This document shows positions 1 through 8,760 of a stretch of DNA of 64,000 nucleotides, in pieces. This DNA comes from Candidatus Enterocloster excrementipullorum. Its GTDB lineage: Bacteria > Bacillota > Clostridia > Lachnospirales > Lachnospiraceae. Under the pieces are notes generated by a model. That model was not told the origin of the DNA. It worked only from the letters and a program-made list of their open reading frames with translations, and ran no database searches. The DNA is taken from positions 27,612-91,611 of the forward strand of contig DWWT01000059.1 in NCBI GenBank assembly GCA_019119575.1, read 5' to 3'. A program made the position numbers and the translations under genes. The stretch's first letter is position 1; each line of letters opens with the position of its first letter.

Positions 1-1
1 A

Positions 2-301
2 ATGGATTTTTTTGATACGAATTGGAATCGAATCCAGGGGGCCAGAGTGGGATACCCTGTTTCAGGAAGAGTTTTTCCAAAACCAGCGGTTTTAAATGAA
101 CTCCTAAGCTATGCCGAAGTCCTCTCAAAGCCTTTTTATCATGCCAGAGTGGATTTTTATATTGTGGGTGAACGCATTTATTTTGGGGAGCTAACATTTA
201 CCAATGGAGCCGGGTTTGGCAGATTCTCAACATACGATTTTGATTTAATGATAGGAGATTGGCTGCGTTTAGATAAACAGCAGGAGACTACTGACCTATG
301 A
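2..301 (+). CDS. TupA-like ATP-grasp protein, C-terminal fragment
   Basis: The 5' part lies outside the window; the frame is open from the first bases, so the first Met here need not be the true start. The visible 99 residues resemble the C-terminal end of TupA-like ATP-grasp proteins, which occur in capsule and teichuronopeptide clusters: a short FYHARVDFY stretch followed by IYFGELTFTNGAGFG, then an acidic segment and a WLRL ending. In ATP-grasp enzymes this end carries metal- and ATP-binding residues. It overlaps the next glycosyltransferase by four bases, so the two are translationally coupled, which supports a role in surface polysaccharide assembly. The A+T-rich composition matches the two following genes and differs from the rest of the window. 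The family assignment rests on a short fragment. Confidence 0.6.
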   Translation: MDFFDTNWNRIQGARVGYPVSGRVFPKPAVLNELLSYAEVLSKPFYHARVDFYIVGERIYFGELTFTNGAGFGRFSTYDFDLMIGDWLRLDKQQETTDL

Positions 302-1341
302 AAGATGTGATAATTGTTGGCTGGCTCAACAAAGGAAAGCCCGCTGACTGCGGGGAAACAATGAAAAATCAGCTGATTGTCGGCAAATTGGAAGAGATGA
401 ATATCAAATGCAGACAAGTGGATTTTAAAGGCTGGAGGCGTCATCCATGGGTTTTTATAGAGTTTGCATGGAATCTGGTTATGCACAGAAAGAGTACCTT
501 AATTTTATCTACTTCCGCTCAAAATGTCTACTTTCTTATGAAGGCAATGAAGAAAATCAGATGGAAACAGAACACAGTGCATTGGGTTATCGGCGGCAGT
601 CTGGGGCAAAAAATCCGTCAGGGGACATACGATGCAAATGTCATAAATTATATGCGCCATACGCTTGTTGAAAGCAGTTATATGGCGGAACAGTTGAAGG
701 AGTGTAATGTTGACGGTGTGCTGTATGTTCCCAATTTTAAGCCGATTCGATATTATCCCACACTGCCGGTAAGATTTCCGGCAGGTAAAATGATAAGATT
801 TGTATTTATGAGCCGTATTATGCCTGAAAAAGGATGTGATTATATTCTTGAGGCAGTTTGTCTGCTCAATGAAAAGGGCTACAGCAGTATGTTTTCTGTT
901 GATTTTTATGGGAAAATCGCAGAGAATTATAAAGCTGTATTTAGTAGAAAAACAGATAGATTGTCCAATGTAAATTACAAGGGATTTCTAAATTTAATGG
1001 AAAATAAGGGCTATGATACATTAGCTTCCTATGACCTGATGCTATTTCCAACGTATTGGAAAGGAGAAGGGTTTGCAGGCATTTTTGTAGATGCATTTAT
1101 TTCCGGACTTCCCATTATTGCAACGGACTGGGCGCATAATAAGGCTTTTTTGCGGGAAAAAGAAACAGCACTATTTATACCGGTACATAATGTGTGCGCA
1201 TTGGCTGATACGATGCAGGCCTGTATGGATGGAAGATATAATATCCAGGAAATGAGGAGCCTTTGTCAGAAAGAGGCTGAAAAATACAATATAGATCATG
1301 TGATAACAGAAGATCTGATGAAGGAAATAGGGGTGCTGTGA
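298..1341 (+). CDS. glycosyltransferase, group 1 (GT4-like)
   Basis: This 347-residue protein has the two-domain look of a GT-B glycosyltransferase. The C-terminal half begins near residue 160 with FVFMSRIMPEKGCDYILEAV, the usual entry into the nucleotide-sugar-binding Rossmann domain. Near residue 250 comes FPTYWKGEGFAGIFVDAF followed by SGLPIIATDW, which contains the E-x7-E type motif that holds the donor sugar nucleotide. There is no signal peptide or membrane helix, so it probably acts at the inner face of the membrane. It overlaps its neighbours on both sides by a few bases, indicating one transcript with the ATP-grasp and CapA-like genes. The donor and acceptor sugars cannot be deduced. 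Confidence 0.85.
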   Translation: MKDVIIVGWLNKGKPADCGETMKNQLIVGKLEEMNIKCRQVDFKGWRRHPWVFIEFAWNLVMHRKSTLILSTSAQNVYFLMKAMKKIRWKQNTVHWVIGGSLGQKIRQGTYDANVINYMRHTLVESSYMAEQLKECNVDGVLYVPNFKPIRYYPTLPVRFPAGKMIRFVFMSRIMPEKGCDYILEAVCLLNEKGYSSMFSVDFYGKIAENYKAVFSRKTDRLSNVNYKGFLNLMENKGYDTLASYDLMLFPTYWKGEGFAGIFVDAFISGLPIIATDWAHNKAFLREKETALFIPVHNVCALADTMQACMDGRYNIQEMRSLCQKEAEKYNIDHVITEDLMKEIGVL

Positions 1342-1343
1342 TT

Positions 1344-2450
1344 ATGGCACAGATTACAATATGGGGAGATTTCAAGGCAAATGATACGGAGCATTTAAAT
1401 TTGAGCGGGGAACTGCAGCTTCTCCTTAATAAAAGCGACATCAATGTCGTCAATTTTGAGGGTCCTGTTAAGTCAAAGGGCAAAGCGATTGTGAAGAGCG
1501 GACCGAACATACGGCAGAGTCCGGATTCACCGCAGTGGCTGGAGGTGCATGGGTATAATGTTATATCCTTTGCCAACAATCATATAATGGATTTTGGGGC
1601 AGAGGGATTTCAAAAAACAAAATCAAGATTCAAGAACGCTTTGCTTATTGGCGCCGGCACATGGGAGGAAGCGTATCGGATGCAAATAATAACTACAGAG
1701 GATGGTTTGAAGATAGGATTTTTGGCTGGTACGCATTGTGAATTCGGTACTCTGACAGATAAATACAGGGATTGGGAGGGCTGCGCATGGTGTATGCATC
1801 CGGATTTTGAAAAGAAGATTTTAGATCGAGGAGATGCAGATTATTTGATCATTTATAACCATGGCGGGGTGGAATATATGGATATGCCATTGCCAGAATG
1901 GAGAGATTTATACAAAAAATGGATTGATATGGGGGCTGACGCTGTTATTGCCGGACACCCGCATGTTCCGCAGGGGTGGGAAGTATACAAAGGGAAGCCG
2001 ATCTGCTACAGTTTAGGCAATCTTTGTTTCCAAAAATCGGGAACTATGCGTGAGCACTGGCTGGAGAGCCTGTGTGCCATCATAACGGTTGGAAAATTGG
2101 AGAAAGCAGATTTCAGCATCCGTCCGATTTACTACGATGCAACGAATAATTATATATGTGACAACCAGTCATCTGAGTTTCGGAAACATTTGAATGATTT
2201 AAACAATTCCCTGGCGAATGAGCCATCTTATTATGCGCAGGTAAATGAGAGCGTATTAAATCGCTATGGCAGTTACCAGGGAATGTTTACAAGGGGCGGA
2301 TGGCTGGCCGATCCTATTTCAATAAGTTTTTTGAAGGGAATAGCCGAAGGATTTAAAAAGGAACATATTTACAACAGCATTAATTGCGAAAGCCATAGGT
2401 GGGCAATGCTCCGTGCAATGCGGTTAAAGCATGGAATTAATCAGATGTAA
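1344..2450 (+). CDS. CapA-like metallophosphoesterase-fold protein
   Basis: About 368 residues of the CapA (poly-gamma-glutamate capsule) family, a metallophosphoesterase-like fold. Visible family marks are IWGDFKAND near the N-terminus, NFEGPV near residue 35, FANNHIMDFG near residue 78, a HPHVPQGWE segment near residue 205 and YSLGNLCF after it. The ATG at 1344 is preferred over the GTG six bases upstream because of its spacing to AAGGAAATAGGGG; either start is possible. No signal peptide is seen, so it is probably cytoplasmic or membrane-associated. It follows the glycosyltransferase without a gap and ends only 13 bases before the convergent coaX gene. The exact role in polysaccharide decoration or export is not known. 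Confidence 0.75.
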   Translation: MAQITIWGDFKANDTEHLNLSGELQLLLNKSDINVVNFEGPVKSKGKAIVKSGPNIRQSPDSPQWLEVHGYNVISFANNHIMDFGAEGFQKTKSRFKNALLIGAGTWEEAYRMQIITTEDGLKIGFLAGTHCEFGTLTDKYRDWEGCAWCMHPDFEKKILDRGDADYLIIYNHGGVEYMDMPLPEWRDLYKKWIDMGADAVIAGHPHVPQGWEVYKGKPICYSLGNLCFQKSGTMREHWLESLCAIITVGKLEKADFSIRPIYYDATNNYICDNQSSEFRKHLNDLNNSLANEPSYYAQVNESVLNRYGSYQGMFTRGGWLADPISISFLKGIAEGFKKEHIYNSINCESHRWAMLRAMRLKHGINQM

Positions 2451-2463
2451 ATGTTCCATCTTT

Positions 2464-3228
2464 CTACGCATTCTTCCGATACAAAATCAAAAGCCCCTTC
2501 AGCAGCAGCGCGTCATCATAGTGTATCTTATGGCGGCACAGGGGCGTGATGAACCGGGCAAGGCCTCCGGTGGCTACCGCGGTGGCCGGTTCGCCCAGCT
2601 CCCGCTCCATCCGGTCGAGAATCCCGTCGATCATGTCGGCGTTGCTGAAAATAATACCCGCCCGCATACAGTCAATGGTATTTTTCCCGATCACCTTTTC
2701 CGGCATCTCCAGGCTGATATAGGGGAGCTGGGCAGTCTTTCCGCTCAGGGAATCCAGGGATACCTTAAGGCCTGGCAGGATCACTCCGCCGATGTAGTTT
2801 CCCTTTTTGTCCACGACGCTCATCGTGGTGGCGGTGCCCATGTCGATGACCACCAGGGGCAGGGGATGTTCATGGCTGGCAGCCACCGCGTCCACAATCA
2901 TATCGCTTCCCACGGTTTTGGGGTTATCCATGAGAATGTTGATGCCGGTCTTGATGCCCGGCCCCACCAGAAGGGGACGGATGCCGAGAACCTTTTTTAC
3001 GGCGGAGAGAATGGTTGCGTTCAGAGGCGGGACAACGGAAGAGAGGATGGCTCCCTCGATTTCCCTGGGCGATACCTCGTGCATTTCCAATATATTTTTA
3101 ATGGTGACGGCGTATTCTGTGGCCGTCCTTCCCTGATCCGTGGTGACCCGCTCGATAAAGTGGGTCTTTTTTTCATCAATACCTCCGATCACGGTATTTG
3201 TATTTCCCATATCAATCGCTAAGATCAT
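2464..3228 (-). CDS. coaX: type III pantothenate kinase
   Basis: A 254-residue type III pantothenate kinase, which phosphorylates pantothenate in the first step of coenzyme A synthesis. The N-terminal ILAIDMGNTNTVIGGID is the phosphate-binding loop of this ASKHA-fold family, GPGIKTGINI and GSDMIVDAVAA are the pantothenate and catalytic-Asp segments, and VVIDMGTATTMSVVD is the second phosphate-binding motif. Length is normal for the family (about 250-260). It is transcribed divergently from coaBC, the next enzymes of the same pathway, so the 176-base gap probably holds back-to-back promoters. A weak TATACT at 3262-3267 faces coaBC, but I see no convincing -35 box. Confidence 0.95.
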   Translation of the reverse strand: MILAIDMGNTNTVIGGIDEKKTHFIERVTTDQGRTATEYAVTIKNILEMHEVSPREIEGAILSSVVPPLNATILSAVKKVLGIRPLLVGPGIKTGINILMDNPKTVGSDMIVDAVAASHEHPLPLVVIDMGTATTMSVVDKKGNYIGGVILPGLKVSLDSLSGKTAQLPYISLEMPEKVIGKNTIDCMRAGIIFSNADMIDGILDRMERELGEPATAVATGGLARFITPLCRHKIHYDDALLLKGLLILYRKNA

Positions 3229-3404
3229 AGCTGACTCCTTTCCTGAAAGGTAAATATGTGGTATACTGTAGCTGTTTGGGGCGGTATGCAGACGGCCCCG
3301 GACTGCTGCAGGAACTGTTTCATTTTACCATAGAAAAAAGGGAAAGACAACCGGACGTGCCGTTTTCGCGCTGCAGCAGGCAGCGGCATAAAATAAGGAG
3401 AAGA

Positions 3405-4610
3405 ATGCGTATGTTAAAAGGAAAAACCGTACTGTTAGGCGTTACCGGCAGCATCGCCGCCTATAAGATCGCGTACCTGGCAAGCGCCCTGGTAAAACAG
3501 GGAGCCAGGGTTCATGTGCTCATGACAAAAAACGCCGTAAATTTCATAAATCCGATTACTTTTGAGACACTGACCGGAAACAAATGCCTGGTGGATACAT
3601 TTGACCGGAATTTTGAGTTCAGCGTGGAGCATGTGTCCCTGGCAAAGGCCGCCGATGTGTGCATGATCGCCCCGGCATCTGCCAATGTGATCGGAAAGCT
3701 TGCCCACGGCATTGCGGACGACATGCTTACAACCACGGTTATGGCCTGCACCTGCCGGAAGATCATTGCGCCCACGATGAATACGCGGATGTATGAGAAT
3801 CCCATTCTCCAGGACAATCTGAAAATTCTGGAACATTACGGCATGGAGGTGATCCGGCCGGCCACAGGCTACCTTGCCTGCGGGGATACGGGAGCGGGAA
3901 AGATGCCGGAGCCCGACATACTCCTGGAATACATTCTCCGGGAGGCGGCATATGAAAAGGATCTGAAGGGAAAGAAGATTCTGGTGACCGCAGGGCCCAC
4001 GCAGGAGGCCATGGATCCGGTGCGTTTTATCACGAACCATTCCTCCGGGAAAATGGGCTACGCCATCGCCCGGGCGGCTGCTTTCCGGGGGGCGCAGGTG
4101 ACGCTGGTTACCGGGCCGGTGCATCTGGCACCGCCTCTGTTTGCGGAGACGGTACCGGTGGTCAGCGCCCGGGACATGTTTGAGGCTGTGGCGGCCAGAA
4201 GCGGGGAGCAGGACATCATCATCAAGGCGGCTGCGGTGGCGGACTATACCCCCGTGGAGACTGCTTCGGAGAAGGTGAAGAAAAAGGACGGCGAGCTGTC
4301 CATTCCTCTGAAGCGCACGCAGGATATTCTGGCCTGGCTGGGGGAGAACCGGAGGGAAGGCCAGTTCCTCTGCGGATTTTCCATGGAGACCGAACATCTG
4401 CTTGAGAATTCCAGGGCCAAGCTGGAGAAAAAGCATGTGGATATGATTGCGGCCAACAACCTGAAAACAGAGGGGGCGGGCTTTGGGACGGATACCAACC
4501 GGATCACCCTGATTACCCGGGATGGGGACACGGAGCTGCCGCTTATGACAAAGGAGGAAGCAGCCCACCGGATCCTCACGGAGATTGCGGGGCGGATGGC
4601 GAAGCAGTGA
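3405..4610 (+). CDS. coaBC: bifunctional phosphopantothenoylcysteine decarboxylase / phosphopantothenate-cysteine ligase
   Basis: About 401 residues, the normal length for CoaBC, which makes and then decarboxylates 4'-phosphopantothenoylcysteine. The N-terminal CoaC flavoprotein half starts with KTVLLGVTGSIAAYK; PTMNTRMYENP is the PxMNxxMW-type substrate loop (Tyr instead of Trp), and GYLACGDTGAGKMPEP is the flexible clamp. The CoaB ligase half begins near residue 185 with KKILVTAGPTQEAMDPVRFI and SSGKMGYAIA. The reading frame is open further upstream, but the ATG at 3405 has a good AAGGAG just before it and gives the family start; the ATG at 3411 is an alternative. It is divergent from coaX, linking two CoA steps at one site. 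Confidence 0.95.
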   Translation: MRMLKGKTVLLGVTGSIAAYKIAYLASALVKQGARVHVLMTKNAVNFINPITFETLTGNKCLVDTFDRNFEFSVEHVSLAKAADVCMIAPASANVIGKLAHGIADDMLTTTVMACTCRKIIAPTMNTRMYENPILQDNLKILEHYGMEVIRPATGYLACGDTGAGKMPEPDILLEYILREAAYEKDLKGKKILVTAGPTQEAMDPVRFITNHSSGKMGYAIARAAAFRGAQVTLVTGPVHLAPPLFAETVPVVSARDMFEAVAARSGEQDIIIKAAAVADYTPVETASEKVKKKDGELSIPLKRTQDILAWLGENRREGQFLCGFSMETEHLLENSRAKLEKKHVDMIAANNLKTEGAGFGTDTNRITLITRDGDTELPLMTKEEAAHRILTEIAGRMAKQ

Positions 4611-4613
4611 GAA

Positions 4614-4805
4614 CCATTTTTTGTAACAGTTCAGACGGCGGGTATACCCCCAAGGGCACCTAGTCTTCTTGCCCGGCCAGAGGCCGGACAAGAAGCATCG
4701 GATGTCCATCCGATGTGTAAACAGGGACAAAACCATGTTTACAAGCAAGCTTGATACCTGCTTTTGCCCCTGTTTACCCGCCGTCTGAACTGTTACCATT
4801 TTTTT
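4614..4805. repeat. structured palindromic element with 22-bp terminal inverted repeats
   Basis: Two perfect 22-bp inverted repeats (4623-4644 and 4775-4796, beginning GTAACAGTTCAGACGG on the left) bound a segment packed with further palindromes. One hairpin pairs 4665-4678 with 4682-4695 with one mismatch. A second pairs 4696-4703 with 4708-4715. A third, GTAAACAGGG-x-CAAAA at 4717-4732, pairs with 4762-4777. CCATTTTTT occurs directly outside or at both ends (4614-4622 and 4796-4804), as a target-site duplication would. It could be a small MITE or REP-like element, a strong bidirectional terminator (a T run follows the right arm), or a structured RNA. No transposase is nearby. Confidence 0.7.
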
Positions 4806-4833
4806 GCATACCCCGGCCGGAAACGCATAAACC

Positions 4834-4862
4834 TTGACTTTGTTCCGCGATCATCTTACAAT
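4834..4862 (+). promoter_or_regulatory. sigma-A-type promoter of prfC
   Basis: TTGACT at 4834-4839, a 17-base spacer, then TACAAT at 4857-4862. It lies about 35 bases before the prfC start and just after the palindromic element. Confidence 0.75.
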
Positions 4863-4897
4863 GGTAAAAGTTTATAGAAACACGGAGGAATACAAAT

Positions 4898-6502
4898 TTG
4901 CCACAGACAGATACAAAGCTGGAAGAAGAGATAAAGAGGCGCCGAACCTTTGCCATCATATCCCACCCGGATGCGGGAAAGACGACTTTGACGGAGAAGT
5001 TCCTTCTCTACGGAGGGGCGATCAACCTGGCGGGAACCGTAAAGGGGCGCAAGGCTGCCAAGCACGCGGTGTCCGATTGGATGGATATAGAGAAGGAGAG
5101 AGGAATTTCCGTCACTTCCTCTGCCATGCAGTTTAATTACGAGGGGTTCTGCATCAATATCCTGGATACGCCGGGACATCAGGACTTCTCCGAGGACACG
5201 TACCGGACCCTGATGGCGGCGGATTCCGCGGTCATGGTTATCGACGGCTCCAAGGGCGTGGAGGCCCAGACCATCAAGCTTTTCAAGGTCTGCGTGATGC
5301 GGCATATTCCTATCTTTACATTTATCAATAAATTTGACCGGGAGGCCAGAGACCCCTATGAGCTGATCGATGAGATTGAAGAGGTGCTGGGCATCCGCAC
5401 CTGCCCGGTGAACTGGCCCATTGGCTGCGGCAAGAGCTTCAAGGGGGTCTACGACCGGTTTACAAAGAAAATCACCACCTTCACCGCCGCCATGGGCGGG
5501 GCAAAGGAAGTGGCCAGCCGGGAGTTTTCCGCTGACGCGGAGGATCTGGACGCTGTGATCGGACCGGATTACCACGCGCAGCTGGCGGATGATATTGAGC
5601 TTTTGGACGGGGCCAGCGATGAGCTGGATATGGACCGGGTGCGCAGGGGTGATCTGTCCCCTGTGTTCTTTGGCTCTGCCCTGACAAATTTCGGTGTGGA
5701 GACATTTCTGGAGCATTTCCTGCAAATGACCACGCCGCCCCTTCCGAGAAAGACGCTGACCGGAGAGATTGATCCCTTCCGGCCGGATTTTTCCGCTTTT
5801 GTGTTTAAAATCCAGGCCAATATGAACAAGGCCCACCGGGACCGGATCGCCTTTATGCGCATCTGTTCCGGAAAATTTGAGGCGGGCATGGAGGTAAACC
5901 ATGTCCAGGGCGGCAAGAAAATCCGCCTCACCCAGCCCCAGCAGCTTATGGCCCAGGACCGCAAGATTGTGGAAGAAGCCTACGCAGGAGATATCATCGG
6001 CGTGTTTGATCCGGGAATCTTTTCCATCGGAGATACGTTATGCACCTCCAATGAAAAATTTGAATTTGAGGGAATTCCTACCTTTGCGCCGGAGCATTTT
6101 GCCAGGGTGCGCCAGGTGGACACCATGAAGCGCAAGCAGTTTATCAAGGGCGTGAATCAGATCGCCCAGGAGGGCGCCATCCAGATTTTCCAGGAGTTCA
6201 ACACCGGTATGGAAGAAATCATCGTGGGCGTGGTGGGCGTGCTCCAGTTCGAGGTGCTCACCTACCGCCTGCAGAATGAGTACAATGTGGAGGTGATCCT
6301 GGAGAAGCTTCCCTTTGAGTATATCCGCTGGATTGAAAATCCCCAGGAGGTGGATGTGGCCAGAATCCAGGGAACCTCGGATATGAAGCGGATCAAGGAC
6401 TTAAAGGGCAACCCCCTTCTTCTCTTTATCAACAGCTGGAGCGTGGGAATGGTCTTGGAGCGCAACCCGGATCTGAAGCTGGCGGAATTCGGGCGTGCCT
6501 GA
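4898..6502 (+). CDS. prfC: peptide chain release factor 3
   Basis: A 534-residue translational GTPase that recycles RF1 and RF2 from terminating ribosomes. The P-loop is SHPDAGKTTL near residue 20, the switch region has ERGISVTSSAMQF, G3 is DTPGHQDFSED, and G4 is NKFD. RF3 hallmarks include the short insertion EEVLGIRTCPVNWPIGCGKSFKGVYDR (seen at about residues 166-192) and a C-terminal domain with GVVGVLQFEVLTYRL. The start is TTG at 4898, preceded by CGGAGGAA at eight bases; no ATG fits the conserved N-terminus. A promoter at 4834-4862 serves it. Length and motifs are ordinary for the family. Confidence 0.95.
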   Translation: MPQTDTKLEEEIKRRRTFAIISHPDAGKTTLTEKFLLYGGAINLAGTVKGRKAAKHAVSDWMDIEKERGISVTSSAMQFNYEGFCINILDTPGHQDFSEDTYRTLMAADSAVMVIDGSKGVEAQTIKLFKVCVMRHIPIFTFINKFDREARDPYELIDEIEEVLGIRTCPVNWPIGCGKSFKGVYDRFTKKITTFTAAMGGAKEVASREFSADAEDLDAVIGPDYHAQLADDIELLDGASDELDMDRVRRGDLSPVFFGSALTNFGVETFLEHFLQMTTPPLPRKTLTGEIDPFRPDFSAFVFKIQANMNKAHRDRIAFMRICSGKFEAGMEVNHVQGGKKIRLTQPQQLMAQDRKIVEEAYAGDIIGVFDPGIFSIGDTLCTSNEKFEFEGIPTFAPEHFARVRQVDTMKRKQFIKGVNQIAQEGAIQIFQEFNTGMEEIIVGVVGVLQFEVLTYRLQNEYNVEVILEKLPFEYIRWIENPQEVDVARIQGTSDMKRIKDLKGNPLLLFINSWSVGMVLERNPDLKLAEFGRA

Positions 6503-6562
6503 TACGTGAGAAAATGAATTTCCAAATACACGCGGGAAACGCGGAGTTTAGGAGGTATAAAA

Positions 6563-7009
6563 ATGAGCAAAATTGATACAGTAAGAGCAGCAATGGTGGA
6601 GGCCATGAAGGCTAAGGACAAGGCGAGAAAGGATTCCCTTTCCATGCTTCTGTCCGCGCTTAAGAATGCCCAGATCGACAAGCGGGAGCCGCTCACGGAA
6701 GACGAAGAGAACGCCATTGTGAAAAAGGAGATCAAGCAGACCCAGGAGACCTACGACATGGCTCCGGCGGACCGGACGGACATCCGGGAAGAGGCTGCGG
6801 CCCGTCTGGCGGTGTACAGGGAATTTGCCCCTGAGGATATGAGCGTGGAGCAGATCAAAGAGGTGATTGCCCAGGTTCTCGGCGAGCTTGGCATCACAGA
6901 GCCCTCGGCAAAGGACAAGGGCGCTATTATGAAGGTGCTCATGCCGCGGGTAAAGGGCAAGGCGGACGGCAAGGTGGTTAACCAGACACTGGCGGCGATG
7001 CTGAAATAG
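6563..7009 (+). CDS. YqeY/GatB-domain protein
   Basis: A 148-residue protein of the YqeY family, related to the C-terminal tRNA-binding domain of GatB and often found near tRNA or translation genes. Seen are a KDKARKDSLSMLLSALKNAQID segment (residues about 16-37), an EENAIVKKEIKQTQE helix, and the family ending with GAIMKVLMPRVKGKADGKVVN. It is a soluble, helix-rich protein with no signal peptide. AGGAGGT precedes the ATG at good spacing. It sits between prfC and a peptidase gene in the same direction. Its precise role is not established for the family; a tRNA-related function is inference. Confidence 0.9.
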   Translation: MSKIDTVRAAMVEAMKAKDKARKDSLSMLLSALKNAQIDKREPLTEDEENAIVKKEIKQTQETYDMAPADRTDIREEAAARLAVYREFAPEDMSVEQIKEVIAQVLGELGITEPSAKDKGAIMKVLMPRVKGKADGKVVNQTLAAMLK

Positions 7010-7043
7010 GAGCGCCCGCAGGAATAAAAAAAGGAGAACGCGT

Positions 7044-8447
7044 ATGTATAAGGAGAAAATCGAGGCCTACATGGAGGCCCACAAACAGGAGATGATCGAC
7101 GATATCTGTACCCTTTGCCGCATCAACAGCGAGAAGATGGCTTACAGCGAGGGAAAACCCTTTGGGGAGGGAACATTTGCCGCCCTGCAGATGGCGCTGT
7201 CCATGGCGGAGCGGTACGGATTTTCAATCACCAATTACGACAATTATGTGGGGACTGCAGACTTAAATGACGGGGAGCGCCAGCTCGACATCCTGGCCCA
7301 TCTGGACATTGTGCCGGCGGGAGAGGGATGGACCGTGACGGAGCCGTTTGAGCCTGTGGTGAAGGACGGAAAGCTTTACGGCCGCGGCACGGCGGATGAC
7401 AAGGGGCCGGCAGTGGCGGCGCTCTACGCCATGCGGGCGGTGAAGGAACTGGGAATTCCTGTAAAGAAGAATGTGCGTTTGATTCTGGGAACGGATGAAG
7501 AGTGCGGCAGCTCGGACATCGCGGAGTATTATGAGGTGGAGAAAGAGGCGCCCATGACCTTCTCGCCGGATGCCGAGTTCCCGGTAATCAATACGGAGAA
7601 AGGGCGTCTGGAGGGCCATTTTTCCGCTGAATTTGCACCCTCAGAGGCCCTTCCCCGCCTGGTGAAGCTGGAGGCGGGAATCAAAGTGAATGTGGTTCCC
7701 GGAAAGGCCTGGGCTGTTGTGGAGGGCGTGGACACGGATACCCTTGAGCGGACGGCAAAGGAAGTGGAGAAGGAGACCGGCATTTCCTTCTCATTTGAGC
7801 AGGCAGAGGGCGGAATGGGCATCACGGCCCAGGGAGAAGGGGCCCATGCCTCCACGCCTCAGGAGGGGAAGAATGCCCTTACCGGACTTCTCCTGTACCT
7901 GACCCGGCTTCCCCTTGCGGACTGCCCCCAGATGAAGGCGGTGCGTTCCCTGCTTAAGCTCTTCCCCCACGGGGACACCCAGGGAATGGCCGTGGGCATC
8001 CACATGGCGGATGAGATCTCCGGCGCCCTGACGCTGGCATTCAGCATGCTGACAGTCAGCGCGGACAGCCTGGACGGCATGTTTGACAGCCGCTGCCCCA
8101 TCTGCGCCAATGAGGACAATGTGCTGAAAGTGGTGAAAGCGGCCATGGCGGAGGAAGGCATTACCCTGCACAATGATTCCATGACCCCGCCCCACCATGT
8201 AGACGGCAATTCCCCCTTTGTACAGACGCTCTTAAAAGCGTATGAGGAGTACACCGGACAGAAGGGCAGCTGCCAGTCCACGGGCGGCGGGACGTACGTC
8301 CACAACCTGAAAAACGGCGTGGCCTTCGGCGCGTCCATGCCCGGCACGGACAACCGGATGCACGGGGCGGATGAGTTCGCTGTGGTGGAGGATCTTGTGA
8401 CCAGCGCGAAAATATTTGCCCAGGTGATTGTGGAGCTGTGCGGCTGA
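7044..8447 (+). CDS. pepV: M20 family dipeptidase (PepV/Sapep type)
   Basis: A 467-residue cytoplasmic zinc dipeptidase of the M20 PepV/Sapep group. Metal-site motifs are in order: DILAHLDIVPAGEGW near residue 82, GRGTADDKGPAVAAL near residue 113 with the bridging Asp, and GTDEECGSSD near residue 149 carrying the catalytic Glu pair. A late TDNRMHGADE near residue 440 supplies the last histidine. The central lid domain contains GEGAHASTPQEGKNA. Length fits PepV-like enzymes (460-470). The gene has AAAAAGGAGAACGCG before its ATG. It most likely cleaves dipeptides imported for nutrition. No terminator is evident immediately after it. Confidence 0.9.
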   Translation: MYKEKIEAYMEAHKQEMIDDICTLCRINSEKMAYSEGKPFGEGTFAALQMALSMAERYGFSITNYDNYVGTADLNDGERQLDILAHLDIVPAGEGWTVTEPFEPVVKDGKLYGRGTADDKGPAVAALYAMRAVKELGIPVKKNVRLILGTDEECGSSDIAEYYEVEKEAPMTFSPDAEFPVINTEKGRLEGHFSAEFAPSEALPRLVKLEAGIKVNVVPGKAWAVVEGVDTDTLERTAKEVEKETGISFSFEQAEGGMGITAQGEGAHASTPQEGKNALTGLLLYLTRLPLADCPQMKAVRSLLKLFPHGDTQGMAVGIHMADEISGALTLAFSMLTVSADSLDGMFDSRCPICANEDNVLKVVKAAMAEEGITLHNDSMTPPHHVDGNSPFVQTLLKAYEEYTGQKGSCQSTGGGTYVHNLKNGVAFGASMPGTDNRMHGADEFAVVEDLVTSAKIFAQVIVELCG

Positions 8448-8490
8448 CAGCGGCGGGCCGTTCGGACGGCGGTCTGAGAAAATTTAGGGG

Positions 8491-8519
8491 TTGACAAATA
8501 AATATAAGTGATGTATCTT
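8491..8519 (+). promoter_or_regulatory. putative promoter of the met leader and metNIQ
   Basis: TTGACA at 8491-8496, a 17-base spacer and TATCTT at 8514-8519. It begins the 386-base gap between the dipeptidase and metN. A hairpin follows in the presumed leader (8535-8542 pairing with 8547-8554), then the methionine-rich small reading frame and the terminator at 8761. I do not recognise an S-box or T-box in the gap. Confidence 0.6.
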
Positions 8520-8604
8520 CTTAAATAAAGTAAATGCTGTTCGCCCGGACAGCAGAAGCTAAGTAAATCCGCAGGATACGTTCAGCGAGGGAAGGAGGAG
8601 CCAT

Positions 8605-8694
8605 ATGGGACTGTTCACAGCCATGCAGATGCATATGGATATGATGGACGGCATGTCTATGATGTGCTGCGCATCCTCCTGCCTTAAAAACTGA
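8605..8694 (+). CDS. methionine-rich leader peptide of metNIQ (candidate)
   Basis: A 29-codon reading frame behind a very strong ribosome binding site (GGAAGGAGGAG at 8590-8600). Nine residues are Met (1, 7, 9, 11, 13, 14, 17, 19, 20) and three are Cys (21, 22, 26), with the run MQMHMDMMDGMSMMCC near its end. It lies between a promoter-like sequence and an intrinsic terminator at 8761-8793, directly upstream of the methionine ABC transporter. This is the layout of a transcription attenuator in which ribosome progress over Met codons reports Met-tRNA supply. A metal- or thiol-binding micropeptide is the alternative. Translation and attenuation are inference; the frame, composition and ribosome binding site are seen directly. 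Confidence 0.65.
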   Translation: MGLFTAMQMHMDMMDGMSMMCCASSCLKN

Positions 8695-8760
8695 ATGTAA
8701 GTTTCATCTGCATGGATATATAGTATGTCTGTAAACTGGCTGTAAGAGTGATATTTTCAG

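Noticed and set aside
2431..3222. 263-codon open frame antisense to coaX
   Set aside because: coaX has all kinase motifs; the antisense translation has none.
3435..4799. 454-codon open frame antisense to coaBC
   Set aside because: Low-complexity, His/Arg/Gly-rich translation with no family pattern; caused by the codon bias of coaBC on the other strand.
4856..5902. 348-codon open frame antisense to prfC
   Set aside because: Shadow of a well-supported gene; no ribosome binding site and no recognisable motif.
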